Below are positions 51,090-62,255 of a stretch of DNA of 64,000 bases, piece by piece; positions within the stretch are counted from its first letter, which is position 1; every line of letters starts with the position of its first letter. The position numbers and the translations under genes are program-made. This stretch comes from Rhodopirellula islandica (GTDB taxonomy: Bacteria; Planctomycetota; Planctomycetia; Pirellulales; Pirellulaceae), in contig NZ_LECT01000042.1 in the NCBI RefSeq assembly GCF_001027925.1, positions 61,864-125,863 on the forward strand. The letters are read 5' to 3'. Below the pieces are notes generated by a model. The model had not been told where the DNA came from, searched no databases, and worked only from the letters and a program-made list of their open reading frames with translations.

Positions 51090-52046
51090 TCAGCGATACT
51101 GTTCGTGGCAAGCCGCACAGCTTTGCGTCACATCACCCACCGAGGCACGGACGCCGTCCCAGTCTTGTCGTTCGATCGCACTGACCACGCTGCTCGAATT
51201 GGTCGTCATCGCGCGGCTCAGTTCGGCGTAGTCGGGGTCATCGAAGTCATCCATGCCCTCTTGGATCAGAACCTCGCCGAGCATCGCCAGCAGCTCCGAT
51301 TCCCGTTTCACCGCGTCGAGGTTCTCTTGCGTGGTGGCGGCATCGCGTGTGTGATCGCCCAGTGTATCCAACAGTTGTTCGGCGTATTCCATCAACGGTG
51401 ATCGATCCGCGATCATGTGCCACTCGTTGACCTTTTCGGACGTTTGCGTCGCCGTGATGCTGGCACCGCTGACCAGATCTTGCAGGTCAGCCTTGCGAAG
51501 TTTGGCCTCGTTGTAGACCTGGGTCGATCCTGCCGCACTGTTGCGAGCCGTTCGCGCCATCACATCGCGAGCGGTGTGTGCATCGGACTTCCAACGCACA
51601 TCTTCTTTGTGATCGGCAACGACCGCGAACAAAGTTGCCAACACAGAGAGGTTCAATCGAGCGTCTTGATACCCACCGCCGTTGAAGGCTCCCGGAGTCG
51701 TGATGACCGAGTCGTAGCGAAGCTTGATGCGTTTGATCTCATCCTCCAACGAGAGTGGCGAGACCAAACTCGCCCACTTGGATCCACCGGCCGAACTTTC
51801 TTCCGCAGCGGCTTCCGCTTGAGCCATTGCCTTTTCAGCTCCCGCGTCGCGGAGGTTTGCAAGCGATGGTCGCTCGCCACGAAACGCGGTCGCCGGATCC
51901 GCGAAGAACACGCGAGAAACCTCGTCCGCGTCAAATTTGGGCGGGCGAGCTCGTTGTTCCTGCGCGTCAACATTCGATGCCGTGCACGTCAACATCCCGA
52001 CAGCAATCAGGAAGAATGACAGGCGAGGAAGGGCGAGCAATCGCAT
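51090..52046 (-). CDS. Exported cytochrome c'-like protein with long N-terminal extension
   Basis: The 318-residue protein has a signal peptide (LSFFLIAVGMLTCTASNVDA). Its last residues are SCAACHEQYR, the CxxCHxxYR signature of class II (cytochrome c') proteins. The preceding helical region (MIADRSPLMEYAEQLLDTLG) fits a four-helix bundle. Cytochrome c' domains are about 130 residues, so some 150 residues after the signal are additional and unrecognised. ATG 52046 begins the signal. Confidence 0.75.
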   Translation of the reverse strand: MRLLALPRLSFFLIAVGMLTCTASNVDAQEQRARPPKFDADEVSRVFFADPATAFRGERPSLANLRDAGAEKAMAQAEAAAEESSAGGSKWASLVSPLSLEDEIKRIKLRYDSVITTPGAFNGGGYQDARLNLSVLATLFAVVADHKEDVRWKSDAHTARDVMARTARNSAAGSTQVYNEAKLRKADLQDLVSGASITATQTSEKVNEWHMIADRSPLMEYAEQLLDTLGDHTRDAATTQENLDAVKRESELLAMLGEVLIQEGMDDFDDPDYAELSRAMTTNSSSVVSAIERQDWDGVRASVGDVTQSCAACHEQYR

Positions 52047-52113
52047 GGAGTCACAGTTCGAAGAGAATGGTAAGAGCAGAAGCGATGCAATGAAACCGTT
52101 AGCGCAACTCGAT

Positions 52114-52572
52114 TCAGTCCGACCGTTTCGCTGCCAAATGTTCGGCAACCGCAGTCAGCAGCGGATCGATCGTTTGCGACTGAATTTGATGCGGCGGCGA
52201 CCAAGGCCACCAACGTGACATCTCGTGTTCCGTCAGTTCAATTTTAACGACTTGCGGCAAGAACACCAAAAAATATCGCACGTGCTTTTGAAACGTTTGT
52301 CCCGGGCGATCGCGGTAGGTGACCGGGTATTGCAGGTCAAACTGAAAATCCGGATCAAATTCGCAGTCCTCTGCGGCAATGCCGGTCTCCTCTTCCAGTT
52401 CCCGCTTGGCAGCCATCAAGAAATCTTCGCCCTCATCGCAGTGCCCCTTGGGCAAATCCCAGCGATCGGGATGTCGCATCAAAAGGAAATGCGGGGACGG
52501 TTCCCGAGTCATCACCAACACACCGGCAGCACACACCGACGGGAATGCCGGTTCTTTCTTCTCACTTGTCAT
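52114..52572 (-). CDS. NUDIX hydrolase
   Basis: The 152-residue protein has the NUDIX box GHCDEGEDFLMAAKRELEEE-TGI, i.e. GX5EX7REUXEEXGU, near residue 50-72. The N-terminal strand CAAGVLVMTREPSPHFLL and the DLPKGH motif recall diadenosine tetraphosphatase-type members. Substrate unknown. GGAG five bases before ATG 52572 decides the start. It is divergent from the cobalamin adenosyltransferase gene. Confidence 0.9.
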   Translation of the reverse strand: MTSEKKEPAFPSVCAAGVLVMTREPSPHFLLMRHPDRWDLPKGHCDEGEDFLMAAKRELEEETGIAAEDCEFDPDFQFDLQYPVTYRDRPGQTFQKHVRYFLVFLPQVVKIELTEHEMSRWWPWSPPHQIQSQTIDPLLTAVAEHLAAKRSD

Positions 52573-52697
52573 CTTGCTCCAATGCCACACCGGTTGAGAC
52601 CGCGAATCGAGCTCCGCAACAACGCAGCCTGGTTTTCAATCACCGAGTTTCAGCCGTCGCATGCTTCCGCTTTCGAAACACTTCCATTGAACGAATC

Positions 52698-53288
52698 ATG
52701 AAAATCTACACTCGCACGGGCGATTCCGGGACCACAGGTTTGTTTGGCGGGCCACGGGTTGCGAAGGACGACACGCGAATCGAAGCGTATGGGACAGTCG
52801 ATGAATTGAACGCGACCCTGGGACAAGTTCGCTTTGCGTTGGGACAATCCACCAGCCACTCGTCCGAAGCCCAAGGAGCTTTGAGCCAGCTGGATGGCCG
52901 CCTGGTCAAAGTGCAGCACGAACTGTTTTCAATCGGCGCGGAATTGGCGTCACCACACCCCGACCAATTCGATTTGCGGGTGATCGGAAAACCCCACATC
53001 GAACGCCTGGAAGAATGGATCGATGACGCCGAGCAACACCTTCCTCCCCTGAAGCAGTTCATTCTCCCGGGAGGATCGGTTTTGGCGTCGCATGTCCACC
53101 TGTCGCGCGCGGTGTGCCGGCGGGCGGAGCGACGCGTCATTTCGCTGGCCGACGCTGTTCAAACCGAAACCCCGATCAGTGACTCCGTGATCATCTACCT
53201 GAATCGGTTGAGCGACTGGTTATTCGTCGTGTCCCGATTGGTGAACCAAATTCTGAATGTTCCGGATCAAATCTGGGAAAAACCGTGA
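52698..53288 (+). CDS. Cob(I)alamin adenosyltransferase, PduO type
   Basis: The 196-residue protein has the PduO-type N-terminus KIYTRTGDSGTTGLFGG, the ATP-site R-rich helix RAVCRRAERRVI and the signature NRLSDWLFVVSRLVN. It transfers the adenosyl group from ATP to cob(I)alamin to make coenzyme B12. ATG 52698 aligns with the usual family start. No B12-riboswitch features are evident upstream. Confidence 0.92.
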   Translation: MKIYTRTGDSGTTGLFGGPRVAKDDTRIEAYGTVDELNATLGQVRFALGQSTSHSSEAQGALSQLDGRLVKVQHELFSIGAELASPHPDQFDLRVIGKPHIERLEEWIDDAEQHLPPLKQFILPGGSVLASHVHLSRAVCRRAERRVISLADAVQTETPISDSVIIYLNRLSDWLFVVSRLVNQILNVPDQIWEKP

Positions 53289-53723
<435 letters not shown>

Positions 53724-53732
53724 GCTTGCTAG

Positions 53733-56384
53733 ATGGCGTCCAATGGTTCACTCCCCTCGTTGGCGCGGCAATGCCGTGACCGACTGAACGATGGACGCGG
53801 TCGTATCGAGTCTCGATTCCGAGCCGGTCTGCCCAGTGTCCAAACGGCGACCGCGCTGACAGATCTCTATGACGAAGTCATCGAGAAGATCTGGCAGGCA
53901 TCGCTGGAGCGTGCCTCTTTAACGATCAAAGCCTCTCAGCTTTCACAGCTGAGCTTGGTGGCGCACGGCGGCTACGGCCGTCGTGATCTTTCGCCGTACA
54001 GCGATGCAGATTTGATGCTGCTGACGACTCGGCGAAGCGCTGCCGCGGCCGCCCAGGTGGCCAGCACCTTCGTGCGCGATGTCACCGACGCTGGGATCGA
54101 CTGTGGTTTTTCAGTGCGGACGCCTCGCGAGTGCAGTTCCTTAGCTTGGGCCGACGCAAAAATCTACACGTCGCTCACTGAGTCGCGATTGTGCTTTGGC
54201 AGCGAACACACGTTCGATCGTTACTTCGATCGCTTTCGCTCCGGTGCACGCCGCCGACGCAACTACATGAACCACCAGTCCTTGATGGCTCGCCGCGAAG
54301 AACGGCAGAAATGGGGCGAAACGAACTACTTGCTGCGTCCCAATGTCAAGCGATCTCGCGGTGGACTGCGTGACATTCAATTGGTTCGCTGGCTCGGATT
54401 TGCGACCTACGGAGCGACCAGTCTCGAACAACTCAACAAGCTCAACGCTCTGTCAGACGAGGACTACGGCACGCTGCGACGCGCCCATGCGTTCATGTTG
54501 CGATTGCGGCATGAACTGCATTTCCGCAGCGGACGCGCGCAAGACGTTCTGGATCGTCCGACCCAAATGGATATCGCCGAAGATTGGGGATACCAAGGCC
54601 GATCCGGCGTGTTGCCAGTCGAGGACTTCATGCAGGACTACTTCGACCACACTCGTGGTGTTCGATACGTGGCCGCCTACTTCCACGATGACACTCGCAT
54701 CCGCTCCCGAGCCGCAGGAGCCCTGGAATCCGTGATTTCCAGGCGGGTGGATGAGAACATTCGAATGGGCCCCACGCACATTTGGGTCAAAGCAAATGTC
54801 TTGGAAGCGTTCTCACAAAGTCTGTCGGATGTGCTGCGACTGATCCAACTCGCCAACCGCCATTCACGCCGAATCGCTCACCCCACGTGGCAAGCGATCC
54901 GCAAATCGATGCAAGATCGGGAACCATCCCCCCCCGACCAGCCTGCCGTCGATGCGTTCTTGGAACTGCTTCGTGAACCTGGACGCTTGGCTTCGCTACT
55001 GCGTCGTTTGCACGAACTTCGAATCTTGGATCAACTGATCCCCGCCATGGGACGTTGTCGAGGATTGCTTCAGTTCAACGCGTATCACAAGTACACCGTC
55101 GACGCGCACTGCATTCGAGCGGTGGAAGCAGCAACCGATCTGATCGATGCTGAAACCTCCATGGGGCGGCGGTATCGGCGTCTGAAAGACAAGACGCTAT
55201 TGCACTTGGCGTTGCTGATTCACGACTTGGGCAAAGGGTACGAAGAAGACCACAGCGAAGTGGGACGCCGGATCGCGGGAGATGTCGCAGACCTTTTCCA
55301 TCTGAGCGCTGACGATAAAGACACGTTGCAGTGGCTGATTCACAAACACTTGCTGATCAACGAAGTCGCCTTTCGGCATGATCTGAATGACCCCCAAGTG
55401 GTCCAGCAATTTGCCGCTGAAGTTGGATCGATCGCTCGCTTGGAATTGTTGTTGATCCACACCGTCGCCGATCTGCAAGCCGTTGGCCCAGACGTGCTCA
55501 ACGATTGGAAAATGGGATTGATCGAGGACCTCTACCTTCGAGCCCGTCGCTATTTCGAAACGGGCAATTTGCCAGGCGAGAACGAATCGGAATTGGATTC
55601 CAAGATGGAACAAGTGATGGGAGCGCTCGGCGACATGGAGCTCGATCCTTCCTTGCTGGAATTCGCCAAAGACATGCCGTTGTCATTGCTGCGTCAACAT
55701 TCCACCGACGATTTGATTCATGAGATGCATCAGGTCGGTGCATGGTTGAGCGAACATCCCGGGTGTTTCTGTGCCGGCGCGGTGGATCCCGCCGCGTCCG
55801 CCGTTCGGTACACCATCGTGCTGCGTCAGGGCGAACGTCGGATCGGGGTCTTCGCTCGGATCACGGCTGCATTTAGTGCCTGTGGTCTATCGATCATGCG
55901 TGCGAATGTGGAAACCGTCGGCGAAGATTTGCTGTGGGATCAATTCTGGGTCACGGACCCAGAACTGAAACAACGTCAATCTGAGTCGCGAATCGAGGAG
56001 GTTTGCCGAGTGGTGACCAAAGCGATCGACGATCCGGATTCAATCATGCCGACACCGCGACGAGTGTGGCAGACTCAGGGTGCCAAGGAACCTTCCAGTG
56101 TGTTGCTGTTGCCGACCAAAGTGGTGTTTGACAACGACACGTTTGATCATCAAACGATCCTGTCGATGTTCACTTACGATCGACCTGGCTTGCTGTCTGA
56201 TATCTCAGGAACGTTGTCTCAGTTGGGCGTCGTGATTCAATTCGCAAAGATCGACACGCACTTGGATCAGATCGCGGACGTCTTTTACGTGACCAATTCG
56301 GACGGCACCCCCATCACGGATGCTCCCCGACAGGAAACCATCCGAAACGCATTGGTGGAAGCGGTCGCCCAGCCACTCGGCTAG
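53733..56384 (+). CDS. glnD: [Protein-PII] uridylyltransferase/uridylyl-removing enzyme
   Basis: The 883-residue enzyme has a nucleotidyltransferase domain (HGGYGRRDLSPYSDADLMLL, about 76-95), an HD hydrolase domain (LIHDLGKGYEEDHSEVGRR, about 495-513) and two ACT domains at the C-terminus (FARITAAFSACGLSIMRANV near 700 and TYDRPGLLSDISGTLSQLGV near 810). The order and length match GlnD. It adds UMP to P-II when glutamine is low and removes it when high. It is cotranscribed with glnB. Confidence 0.95.
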   Translation: MASNGSLPSLARQCRDRLNDGRGRIESRFRAGLPSVQTATALTDLYDEVIEKIWQASLERASLTIKASQLSQLSLVAHGGYGRRDLSPYSDADLMLLTTRRSAAAAAQVASTFVRDVTDAGIDCGFSVRTPRECSSLAWADAKIYTSLTESRLCFGSEHTFDRYFDRFRSGARRRRNYMNHQSLMARREERQKWGETNYLLRPNVKRSRGGLRDIQLVRWLGFATYGATSLEQLNKLNALSDEDYGTLRRAHAFMLRLRHELHFRSGRAQDVLDRPTQMDIAEDWGYQGRSGVLPVEDFMQDYFDHTRGVRYVAAYFHDDTRIRSRAAGALESVISRRVDENIRMGPTHIWVKANVLEAFSQSLSDVLRLIQLANRHSRRIAHPTWQAIRKSMQDREPSPPDQPAVDAFLELLREPGRLASLLRRLHELRILDQLIPAMGRCRGLLQFNAYHKYTVDAHCIRAVEAATDLIDAETSMGRRYRRLKDKTLLHLALLIHDLGKGYEEDHSEVGRRIAGDVADLFHLSADDKDTLQWLIHKHLLINEVAFRHDLNDPQVVQQFAAEVGSIARLELLLIHTVADLQAVGPDVLNDWKMGLIEDLYLRARRYFETGNLPGENESELDSKMEQVMGALGDMELDPSLLEFAKDMPLSLLRQHSTDDLIHEMHQVGAWLSEHPGCFCAGAVDPAASAVRYTIVLRQGERRIGVFARITAAFSACGLSIMRANVETVGEDLLWDQFWVTDPELKQRQSESRIEEVCRVVTKAIDDPDSIMPTPRRVWQTQGAKEPSSVLLLPTKVVFDNDTFDHQTILSMFTYDRPGLLSDISGTLSQLGVVIQFAKIDTHLDQIADVFYVTNSDGTPITDAPRQETIRNALVEAVAQPLG

Positions 56385-56438
56385 CGTCGCTCCGAAACGG
56401 TTGGCTGCCTCTTTCCTGACTGTTCCATCAACAGGCTG

Positions 56439-57404
56439 TTAAGCCAAGGCCGTTTGCAGTTGGGCCAAGTGCTTTGGAAGAGCTTCCAAAACGTCGGCGT
56501 CTTCGTACTCAAAAACCACGTACCCCTGATAACCAGAGTCGCGAAGAATCTTTGCGATCCGGTCGTAGTCGGCTGGCGTCTTCTCACCAGTCCGAGATTT
56601 CATGACTGGTTTGACTTGCACATTGACCGCGTAAGGAGCACACGCTTCCAGGTCACCATAGGGATCGTCTGACACAAAGTTGCCGGTGTCGAGATTGATT
56701 CCAACCCATGGTGAATCGACTCGATCCATGATCTCTAACATCTGAGCCGCGCTCAATTGGCCGTGATTTTCGACGCCCAAGAACACACCCTTATTCGCAG
56801 CTTGTTCCGCACATCGATTGACGGCCACAACGGCTTCGTCCATTCGACTGGGTGATTTCGCCAATTGAGCCGCTGTTCCCGCAAAGAAACGAATGTGGGG
56901 GGCGCCCAAAGTGGCGGCCAAATCGATCCATCGCATCGCATCGCTGACTTCTTGTTCGTAACGCTTCCCAGGCCCCACCGTGAAATTGTTCCCGATCGCG
57001 GTCCCGCTGATGACCACCCCACGGGTGAACGCCTGGCGTCGCAGTTCCAGCAAGGAGGCTTCGGTTGGAAATCCATCTGGACCGGGCGTCATGAAATATC
57101 CGGTCAGCTCCGCGGCCTCGACGCCCATCGAGACGCAATAGTCCAGAAAATCGACCTGCGTCAATCCGTTGGATACATCACGGTTTGTGAACGAAACGCC
57201 CTTTGGAATTGGCTGAAACTTCTGTTGCTTGCCCTTCATGTAGCGGAAGTAAGGGCGAAGCGAATACCCAGCGATACCGATTCGAAATCGCGGTGGGCCG
57301 GAGCGTTCAATTGGCTCACGAGCGGGCAACGGTGAGGTGGCAAGCCCAGTGAACGCGATCCCGGATGCAGCAGCGGTGGCTTGCAAAAAAGATCTGCGTT
57401 TCAA
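56439..57404 (-). CDS. Exported sugar-phosphate isomerase/epimerase-like (AP endonuclease family 2 fold)
   Basis: The protein begins KRRSFLQATAAASGIAFTGL, a Tat-type signal, then has a TIM barrel (IGIAGYSLRPYF, GVEAAELTGYF, FLGVENHGQL, VGINLDTGNF, YVVFEYEDAD). The family is xylose-isomerase-like. The metal-site residues are spread over Glu, His, Asp and Glu strands in the expected order. No ATG lies near the signal; TTG 57404 gives 321 residues and a normal signal, with GGGA upstream. ATG codons further upstream lack such support and would overlap the preceding gene. Substrate is unknown. Confidence 0.8.
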   Translation of the reverse strand: MKRRSFLQATAAASGIAFTGLATSPLPAREPIERSGPPRFRIGIAGYSLRPYFRYMKGKQQKFQPIPKGVSFTNRDVSNGLTQVDFLDYCVSMGVEAAELTGYFMTPGPDGFPTEASLLELRRQAFTRGVVISGTAIGNNFTVGPGKRYEQEVSDAMRWIDLAATLGAPHIRFFAGTAAQLAKSPSRMDEAVVAVNRCAEQAANKGVFLGVENHGQLSAAQMLEIMDRVDSPWVGINLDTGNFVSDDPYGDLEACAPYAVNVQVKPVMKSRTGEKTPADYDRIAKILRDSGYQGYVVFEYEDADVLEALPKHLAQLQTALA

Positions 57405-57535
57405 CAGGGACGTCCCGCGGCCTTTGTCACTCGTCCTCCCCTCTCCCCTCTCAGATGGAAGCCCAATGGTGGAAGAGGCACCCGCGGCAATGCGGGTGTC
57501 TGCGAGACGGACCGGCTTCGCGTCCTGTTGGTGAC

Positions 57536-58321
57536 CTACGCGATGCGCTCGGCAATCAGGACTCGAAACAGTGACAGCGGGTTGGACTTCTCGCATTGCG
57601 TGACCTGGATGGGGAGTTCGTTGAGCAATTCTTCCACGTTCAGATCCGTTCGCCATCCCAGGTGCCGGGTTAAACTGCCGGCGGAGTCAACGACTCGAGC
57701 GATCAATGGGTTGGGGCTGCGGAAATGATTGATGACCAGAATTTTACCACCTGGACGACACACTCGCACGAGTTCACGCATCATTCGGTCCGGTCGCGAA
57801 ACGACGCTGATCGTGTGAAACGAAGTCACCAGATCGAAACTCGCGTCTTCAAACGTCAGCTCTTCCGCGTTCATCGGCTGGACGGAAATATGATCCCATT
57901 CGCGTTGCTCAATCAGTTCTTCGGCTTCCGCCAACATCGATTCTGAGAGATCGACGCCGGTGACCTTGGCGTGCGCTGGGTAGGCGTCCAACGACAACCC
58001 GGTGCCGACACCAACTTCCAAGATCTTCGTGCCGGCAGAAATGTTGAGCGAGTCAACGGTCTTCAGAATGCGACGACGTGCCACCGCCGGCCACAGGGCC
58101 TGATAAGCCGGCACGAGGTTGTCGTAGAGCTTGCTCTCGTGCGGTTTTGGTTTTGCCCCACGCTTCTTCTTGGTGGTTCCGCCGTTCATCATCTCGCTTG
58201 GTTCGCGATTGCCTTCGCGAGCTGGAGTCGGTTCACCAACGGTTTTCGCGACTGCGGCGCCCGTCGGGGAGCTTGTTTCTGGTGCTTGATTCAATGATGA
58301 CTCAGAATCCAACTCGAACAT
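57536..58321 (-). CDS. SAM-dependent methyltransferase (PmtA/UbiE-like)
   Basis: The 261-residue protein has motif I as KILEVGVGTGLSLDAYP, motif II VTGVDLSESML, and later SFDLVTSFHTISVV and CRPGGKILVINHF. The order resembles phosphatidylethanolamine N-methyltransferase and UbiE-like enzymes. About 60 residues of Lys/Thr/Pro-rich sequence precede the domain (KKKRGAKPKPHESKLYDN). GAGG five bases before ATG 58321 supports this start. Confidence 0.85.
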   Translation of the reverse strand: MFELDSESSLNQAPETSSPTGAAVAKTVGEPTPAREGNREPSEMMNGGTTKKKRGAKPKPHESKLYDNLVPAYQALWPAVARRRILKTVDSLNISAGTKILEVGVGTGLSLDAYPAHAKVTGVDLSESMLAEAEELIEQREWDHISVQPMNAEELTFEDASFDLVTSFHTISVVSRPDRMMRELVRVCRPGGKILVINHFRSPNPLIARVVDSAGSLTRHLGWRTDLNVEELLNELPIQVTQCEKSNPLSLFRVLIAERIA

Positions 58322-58487
58322 TTCAACCTCGTCCTCAGCGAATTGACGGCCTACACAGACTTCCTGGCGAAATCGCGTCGCAATCAACAATGAATTTGAA
58401 TCACCACAGCAGTTTCGCAGATTTTGGCCTGCTGTCATGCCCGAACCACTCTCCAGAGACCAAAAGCTAGCGAATTTTGCGCCACAA

Positions 58488-59678
58488 TTACATGAGCTCT
58501 TCTTCCAGCAAATGGCAGTAGGCGTCGTAACGCCTCGCATCGATTCGAGCGTCCGCGACTGCGTTCTTCACTGCGCAGTCATCTTCAGCCAGATGCAGGC
58601 AGTCTGGATAACGACAACCGCTCACATACGGACGCAAATCGGGCATCAATCCGGCCACTTCACTGGCACTGATGTCCCACAGCTGGAACTGCCGAATCCC
58701 CGGCGTGTCAAAAACAGCCCCCCCATCGGCGAGCGGAATCAGCTGAGAGGCTGTTGTCGTGTGTTTTCCCTTGTCATTGTCCGTGCTGACCGCGCCGATT
58801 GCCAATCCCAGGCCCGGCTGGACCACGTTGAGCAAACTGCTTTTTCCAACACCGCTCTGACCGGCCAAGGCGGTTTGCCGGTCCTTCAGCAACGCACGCA
58901 GGTAGTCAACATTCTGTCCGGTTTCCGCAGACGTGGGCAAAACCCGATAGCCAAGCGCTGAATAGACGCCAATCAAGGGTTGCAAATCAACCAAATCGAT
59001 CAAGTCGACTTTGTTGATGATCACGATCGGTTCAATTTCGCATTGATGCGCGGTCAAAATCATCCGGTCGATCAACGCCGGTTTGATCCCCGGTTGCTCC
59101 GCGCTGGCGATGATCAGCATCGCATCGATGTTCGAGACCAAAACATGTTGCTTGCCGCGACTGGTCCGACTGATCATCCCCGTTCGCGGTTCGACTCGCT
59201 CGATCATTCCGTCCGCTTCGGACTTCAGTGACACGCCATCACGCGACTCAGCCCGAAACCACACTCGGTCGCCCGCCACGATGACGTTTCGTTGAGTTGT
59301 GCTGAGAGATTTCAGGACTTGGCGGACCGCGCAGGCGTACAAGACACCGTTGTCACCCAGCACCTTGCTCTGCAGGCCGTGAACGCTGAGCACTCGGCCT
59401 TGAAGCAATTTGTCTTCATCGACCGATAGCTGCACATGCATTCCGGCAGCTGATTCGGGCGTCGCATCCGCACCTTGGATGGTGCGTTTGCGAGTCAGTT
59501 CCCCTTTGCCTGTCAGCCGTTCGGATTGAACAGCGTCATCTTGCGAATCACCTTCGTGGAAATCACGAGTCAGATCACCACGCCGTACACGGCCTTGGTG
59601 CTTCTTTCGAAAATTCGCTCGGAGGTTTCCGCTTTGCTTCTTCGCCAAAGGTTCAATCTTCGCGTCGAGCGGAGGCAT
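58488..59678 (-). CDS. rsgA: Small ribosomal subunit biogenesis GTPase RsgA
   Basis: The 396-residue protein has the circularly permuted GTPase order: G4 [12 protein letters not shown] first, then G1 [12 protein letters not shown], and G3 DTPGIRQFQ. An OB-fold precedes it and the zinc-binding end [16 protein letters not shown] follows, the RsgA/YjeQ signature. It helps late maturation of the 30S subunit. The N-terminus is rich in Lys and Arg. ATG 59678 overlaps the end of ftsH by 26 bases; a TTG at 59648 just after the ftsH stop is an alternative. Confidence 0.92.
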   Translation of the reverse strand: MPPLDAKIEPLAKKQSGNLRANFRKKHQGRVRRGDLTRDFHEGDSQDDAVQSERLTGKGELTRKRTIQGADATPESAAGMHVQLSVDEDKLLQGRVLSVHGLQSKVLGDNGVLYACAVRQVLKSLSTTQRNVIVAGDRVWFRAESRDGVSLKSEADGMIERVEPRTGMISRTSRGKQHVLVSNIDAMLIIASAEQPGIKPALIDRMILTAHQCEIEPIVIINKVDLIDLVDLQPLIGVYSALGYRVLPTSAETGQNVDYLRALLKDRQTALAGQSGVGKSSLLNVVQPGLGLAIGAVSTDNDKGKHTTTASQLIPLADGGAVFDTPGIRQFQLWDISASEVAGLMPDLRPYVSGCRYPDCLHLAEDDCAVKNAVADARIDARRYDAYCHLLEEELM

Positions 59679-61671
59679 TGGACGTTCGTTCAGCGGCCCC
59701 TTCGGGTGCCATGATCTGCTCGACCTTGCCGTCTTCGTCGCCGGAACGCTTGTGAATCGAAGGGCCAATCAGCTCTGTCAATTCGACTTCGTTCAGCTCT
59801 TCGCGATCCAACAGCGCCCGGGTGATCGTTTCCAGTTGGCCACGATGTTCCCGCAGCAGCTGTTCCGCTTTCTGATCCGCTTCCATCAGGATCCGAGCCA
59901 CCTCTTCGTCGATCAGTTCTTGTGTGTGTTCGCTGAACTGACGCTGCTGGTGAATCTCGCGACCCAAGAACGGATCTTCGTCACTGGTTTTGTAACTGAC
60001 CGGTCCGATCTTCGCGCTCATGCCCCAGTGGGTGACCATCCGTCGAGCGATGCTGGTGGCGCGTTCCAAATCATTTTCGGCGCCCACGCAGGTTTCGGTG
60101 TAGATGATTTTCTCGGCCGCACGGCCCCCAAGCAACACGATCAATTGATGCTCAAGTTCCTTTTTGCTCATGCTCAAACGGTCTTCGTTTGGCACGTACT
60201 GAGTCACTCCCAAGGCACGACCACGCGGGATGATCGTGACTTTGTGAACAATGTGCGAACCTTCCAAATGCCAAGCCGTCAGGGTGTGCCCGGCTTCGTG
60301 GTAGGCAGTCTTTTCCTTCTCGCTGTCGAGCAAGACCTCTTCCCGCTTCGCGCCCATCAAAATCTTGTCGCGAGCGTAGTCAAAGTCGTTCATTTCAACG
60401 AGTTTTTTGTCGTTCCGAGCGGCCCACAGAGCAGCCTCGTTGACCATGTTGCGAATGTCGGCTCCGGTCAATCCGACCGTCCCCGCAGCCAAACGGTGCA
60501 GGTCAACATCGTCACCCAGCGGCACGTCGCGAACATGGACCTTGAAGATCTCTTCGCGGCCCTTCATCGTCGGACGTCCCACCGTGACGTGACGGTCAAA
60601 ACGACCGGGACGCAGCAACGCGGGGTCCAAGACATCCGGACGGTTCGTCGCAGCGATCACGATCACAGCGTGAGCCCCACTGAAACCGTCCATTTCACCC
60701 AGAATCTGGTTCAGAGTTTGTTCCCGTTCATCGTGGCCTCCGCCCAAACCAGCGCCACGCTGCCGACCGACCGCATCGATCTCGTCGATGAAGATGATCG
60801 AAGGCGATTGCTCTTTCGCGGTCTTGAACAAGTCGCGAACACGACTGGCCCCCACCCCGACAAACATTTGAATGAATTCACTGCCGTTGACGCTAAAGAA
60901 TGGCACATCGGCTTCACCAGCAACAGCGCGAGCCAACAGGGTCTTCCCGGTTCCTGGAGGCCCGTTCAGCAGAACCCCCTTGGGCACTTGGCCGCCAAGT
61001 TTCTGAAACTTCTCTGGCGTTTTCAGGAAGTCAACGATCTCCTGCAAATCCGCCTTCACGCCTTCGAGTCCAGCGACATCATTGAATGTGATGACCTTGT
61101 CGGTGGCTTCAAATCTTTTCGCGGGACTCTTGCTGAATCCTGACAAGAAACCGCCGCCCATCATGTCGTTGCGAGTGCGACGAATCATCATGAAGATGAA
61201 GAAGAAGATCGCGAGCGGCAAACCGACCAGAATCAACAGATTCAAAATCGCGGCCGTGTTGTCTGGTGGCGCGAACTCCCAGTCCTTGATCTTTCGCTTT
61301 TCAAGATCTTCCGCCAATTGAACGGCATAATCCGCGCCGGCAGGCCGGGTGAATTTGAATCGCTTCAGCAATTCCTTCGGTTTTGCGTCCCCGTCGGACG
61401 ATTCGCTGGCAGGAATTTCTGGGCGAGTTTTGAACTCCCCGGAAACCTCGATGTCGCCAATGCGAACCGATTCAATGTTGTTTTTCTCGAGTTCACTTCG
61501 GAAGAAGCTCGCCGAGATCGTCGATGACGGTTCGGGTTGATTGAAAAACAGCATCGCGGCCAAGACCGTGATCACCAAGGCGATGATCATCGGATTTCCC
61601 CCACGGCGTCCCGTCGAGAGCTCTTCCTTGTTGGATTTGTCCGAAGAGTTCGATTCGGAATCCTTTTTCAT
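59653..61671 (-). CDS. ftsH: ATP-dependent zinc metalloprotease FtsH
   Basis: The 672-residue protein has two membrane helices with an intervening periplasmic segment ([15 protein letters not shown] near 30 and [19 protein letters not shown] near 145-165). Next come the AAA+ Walker [12 protein letters not shown] (about 237-247), Walker [13 protein letters not shown] and the [23 protein letters not shown]. The zinc motif HEAGH (about 457-461) belongs to the M41 peptidase domain. It degrades membrane and regulatory proteins. rsgA follows directly and probably shares the transcript. Confidence 0.96.
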   Translation of the reverse strand: MKKDSESNSSDKSNKEELSTGRRGGNPMIIALVITVLAAMLFFNQPEPSSTISASFFRSELEKNNIESVRIGDIEVSGEFKTRPEIPASESSDGDAKPKELLKRFKFTRPAGADYAVQLAEDLEKRKIKDWEFAPPDNTAAILNLLILVGLPLAIFFFIFMMIRRTRNDMMGGGFLSGFSKSPAKRFEATDKVITFNDVAGLEGVKADLQEIVDFLKTPEKFQKLGGQVPKGVLLNGPPGTGKTLLARAVAGEADVPFFSVNGSEFIQMFVGVGASRVRDLFKTAKEQSPSIIFIDEIDAVGRQRGAGLGGGHDEREQTLNQILGEMDGFSGAHAVIVIAATNRPDVLDPALLRPGRFDRHVTVGRPTMKGREEIFKVHVRDVPLGDDVDLHRLAAGTVGLTGADIRNMVNEAALWAARNDKKLVEMNDFDYARDKILMGAKREEVLLDSEKEKTAYHEAGHTLTAWHLEGSHIVHKVTIIPRGRALGVTQYVPNEDRLSMSKKELEHQLIVLLGGRAAEKIIYTETCVGAENDLERATSIARRMVTHWGMSAKIGPVSYKTSDEDPFLGREIHQQRQFSEHTQELIDEEVARILMEADQKAEQLLREHRGQLETITRALLDREELNEVELTELIGPSIHKRSGDEDGKVEQIMAPEGAAERTSNASARRED

Positions 61672-62255
61672 ACCGTTTTTTCCTCAAAATTCACTGTTCG
61701 TTGGCACTGGCGATGGCGCGTTGCCTCTCGCCAGTGCAAGGAGTGTACCGCGATGGTGGATCGTTGCCTAACCGGATGTCTCGATCTGAATCGAGGTGGC
61801 CAGCAGTTGCTCCCGAGACACGGGTTGGAGCGTCCTGGAGGTCGATTCGCGAAACTGAAGTCTAGCTTCCAAACTGTCTCATCTTCCCAAACAACCGAAA
61901 TTCGCAATCCTGATCAAACTGGCTGCGACAGTTGTTCCGGGAGTTTTTTCTCGCCTGTTCCGATGGCCAAGCCACTTTGGCAGTCTTCGCGATCTTGTTT
62001 GACACAATCGACTGCCGCCGCCCGCCCCGAACCGCGGCGTGATCCAGGGTTTTCGCACGAAGCTGGCGTTTGCACTTTCACTGCCAATCACTGCTCAACC
62101 ATTCCCAAACCAGAGGTTCGCAGCCATTGCCACGCCCGAAACCGGGTCGTGAGAATACGCCCCGCCCGATCAATTCGTTCGATCGTTGCAAGTCCGATCC
62201 GCTCGCGTCGAGAGATTCCCGGCTGAGCTGAACCTCAAACGGACCGAACGATCGC
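61672..62255. other. Intergenic stretch without a supported gene
   Basis: Long frames on the plus strand here lack a family signature and a ribosome site, and one runs antisense into ftsH. The ftsH promoter should lie here on the minus strand. I see no strong palindrome. Confidence 0.4.

Noticed and set aside
59752..61143. 463-codon plus-strand frame over ftsH
   Set aside because: Antisense to a certain ftsH gene; composition is that of complementary third-position bias.
61537..62226. 229-codon plus-strand frame in the ftsH upstream gap
   Set aside because: No domain, no ribosome site, and its start overlaps ftsH in antisense.
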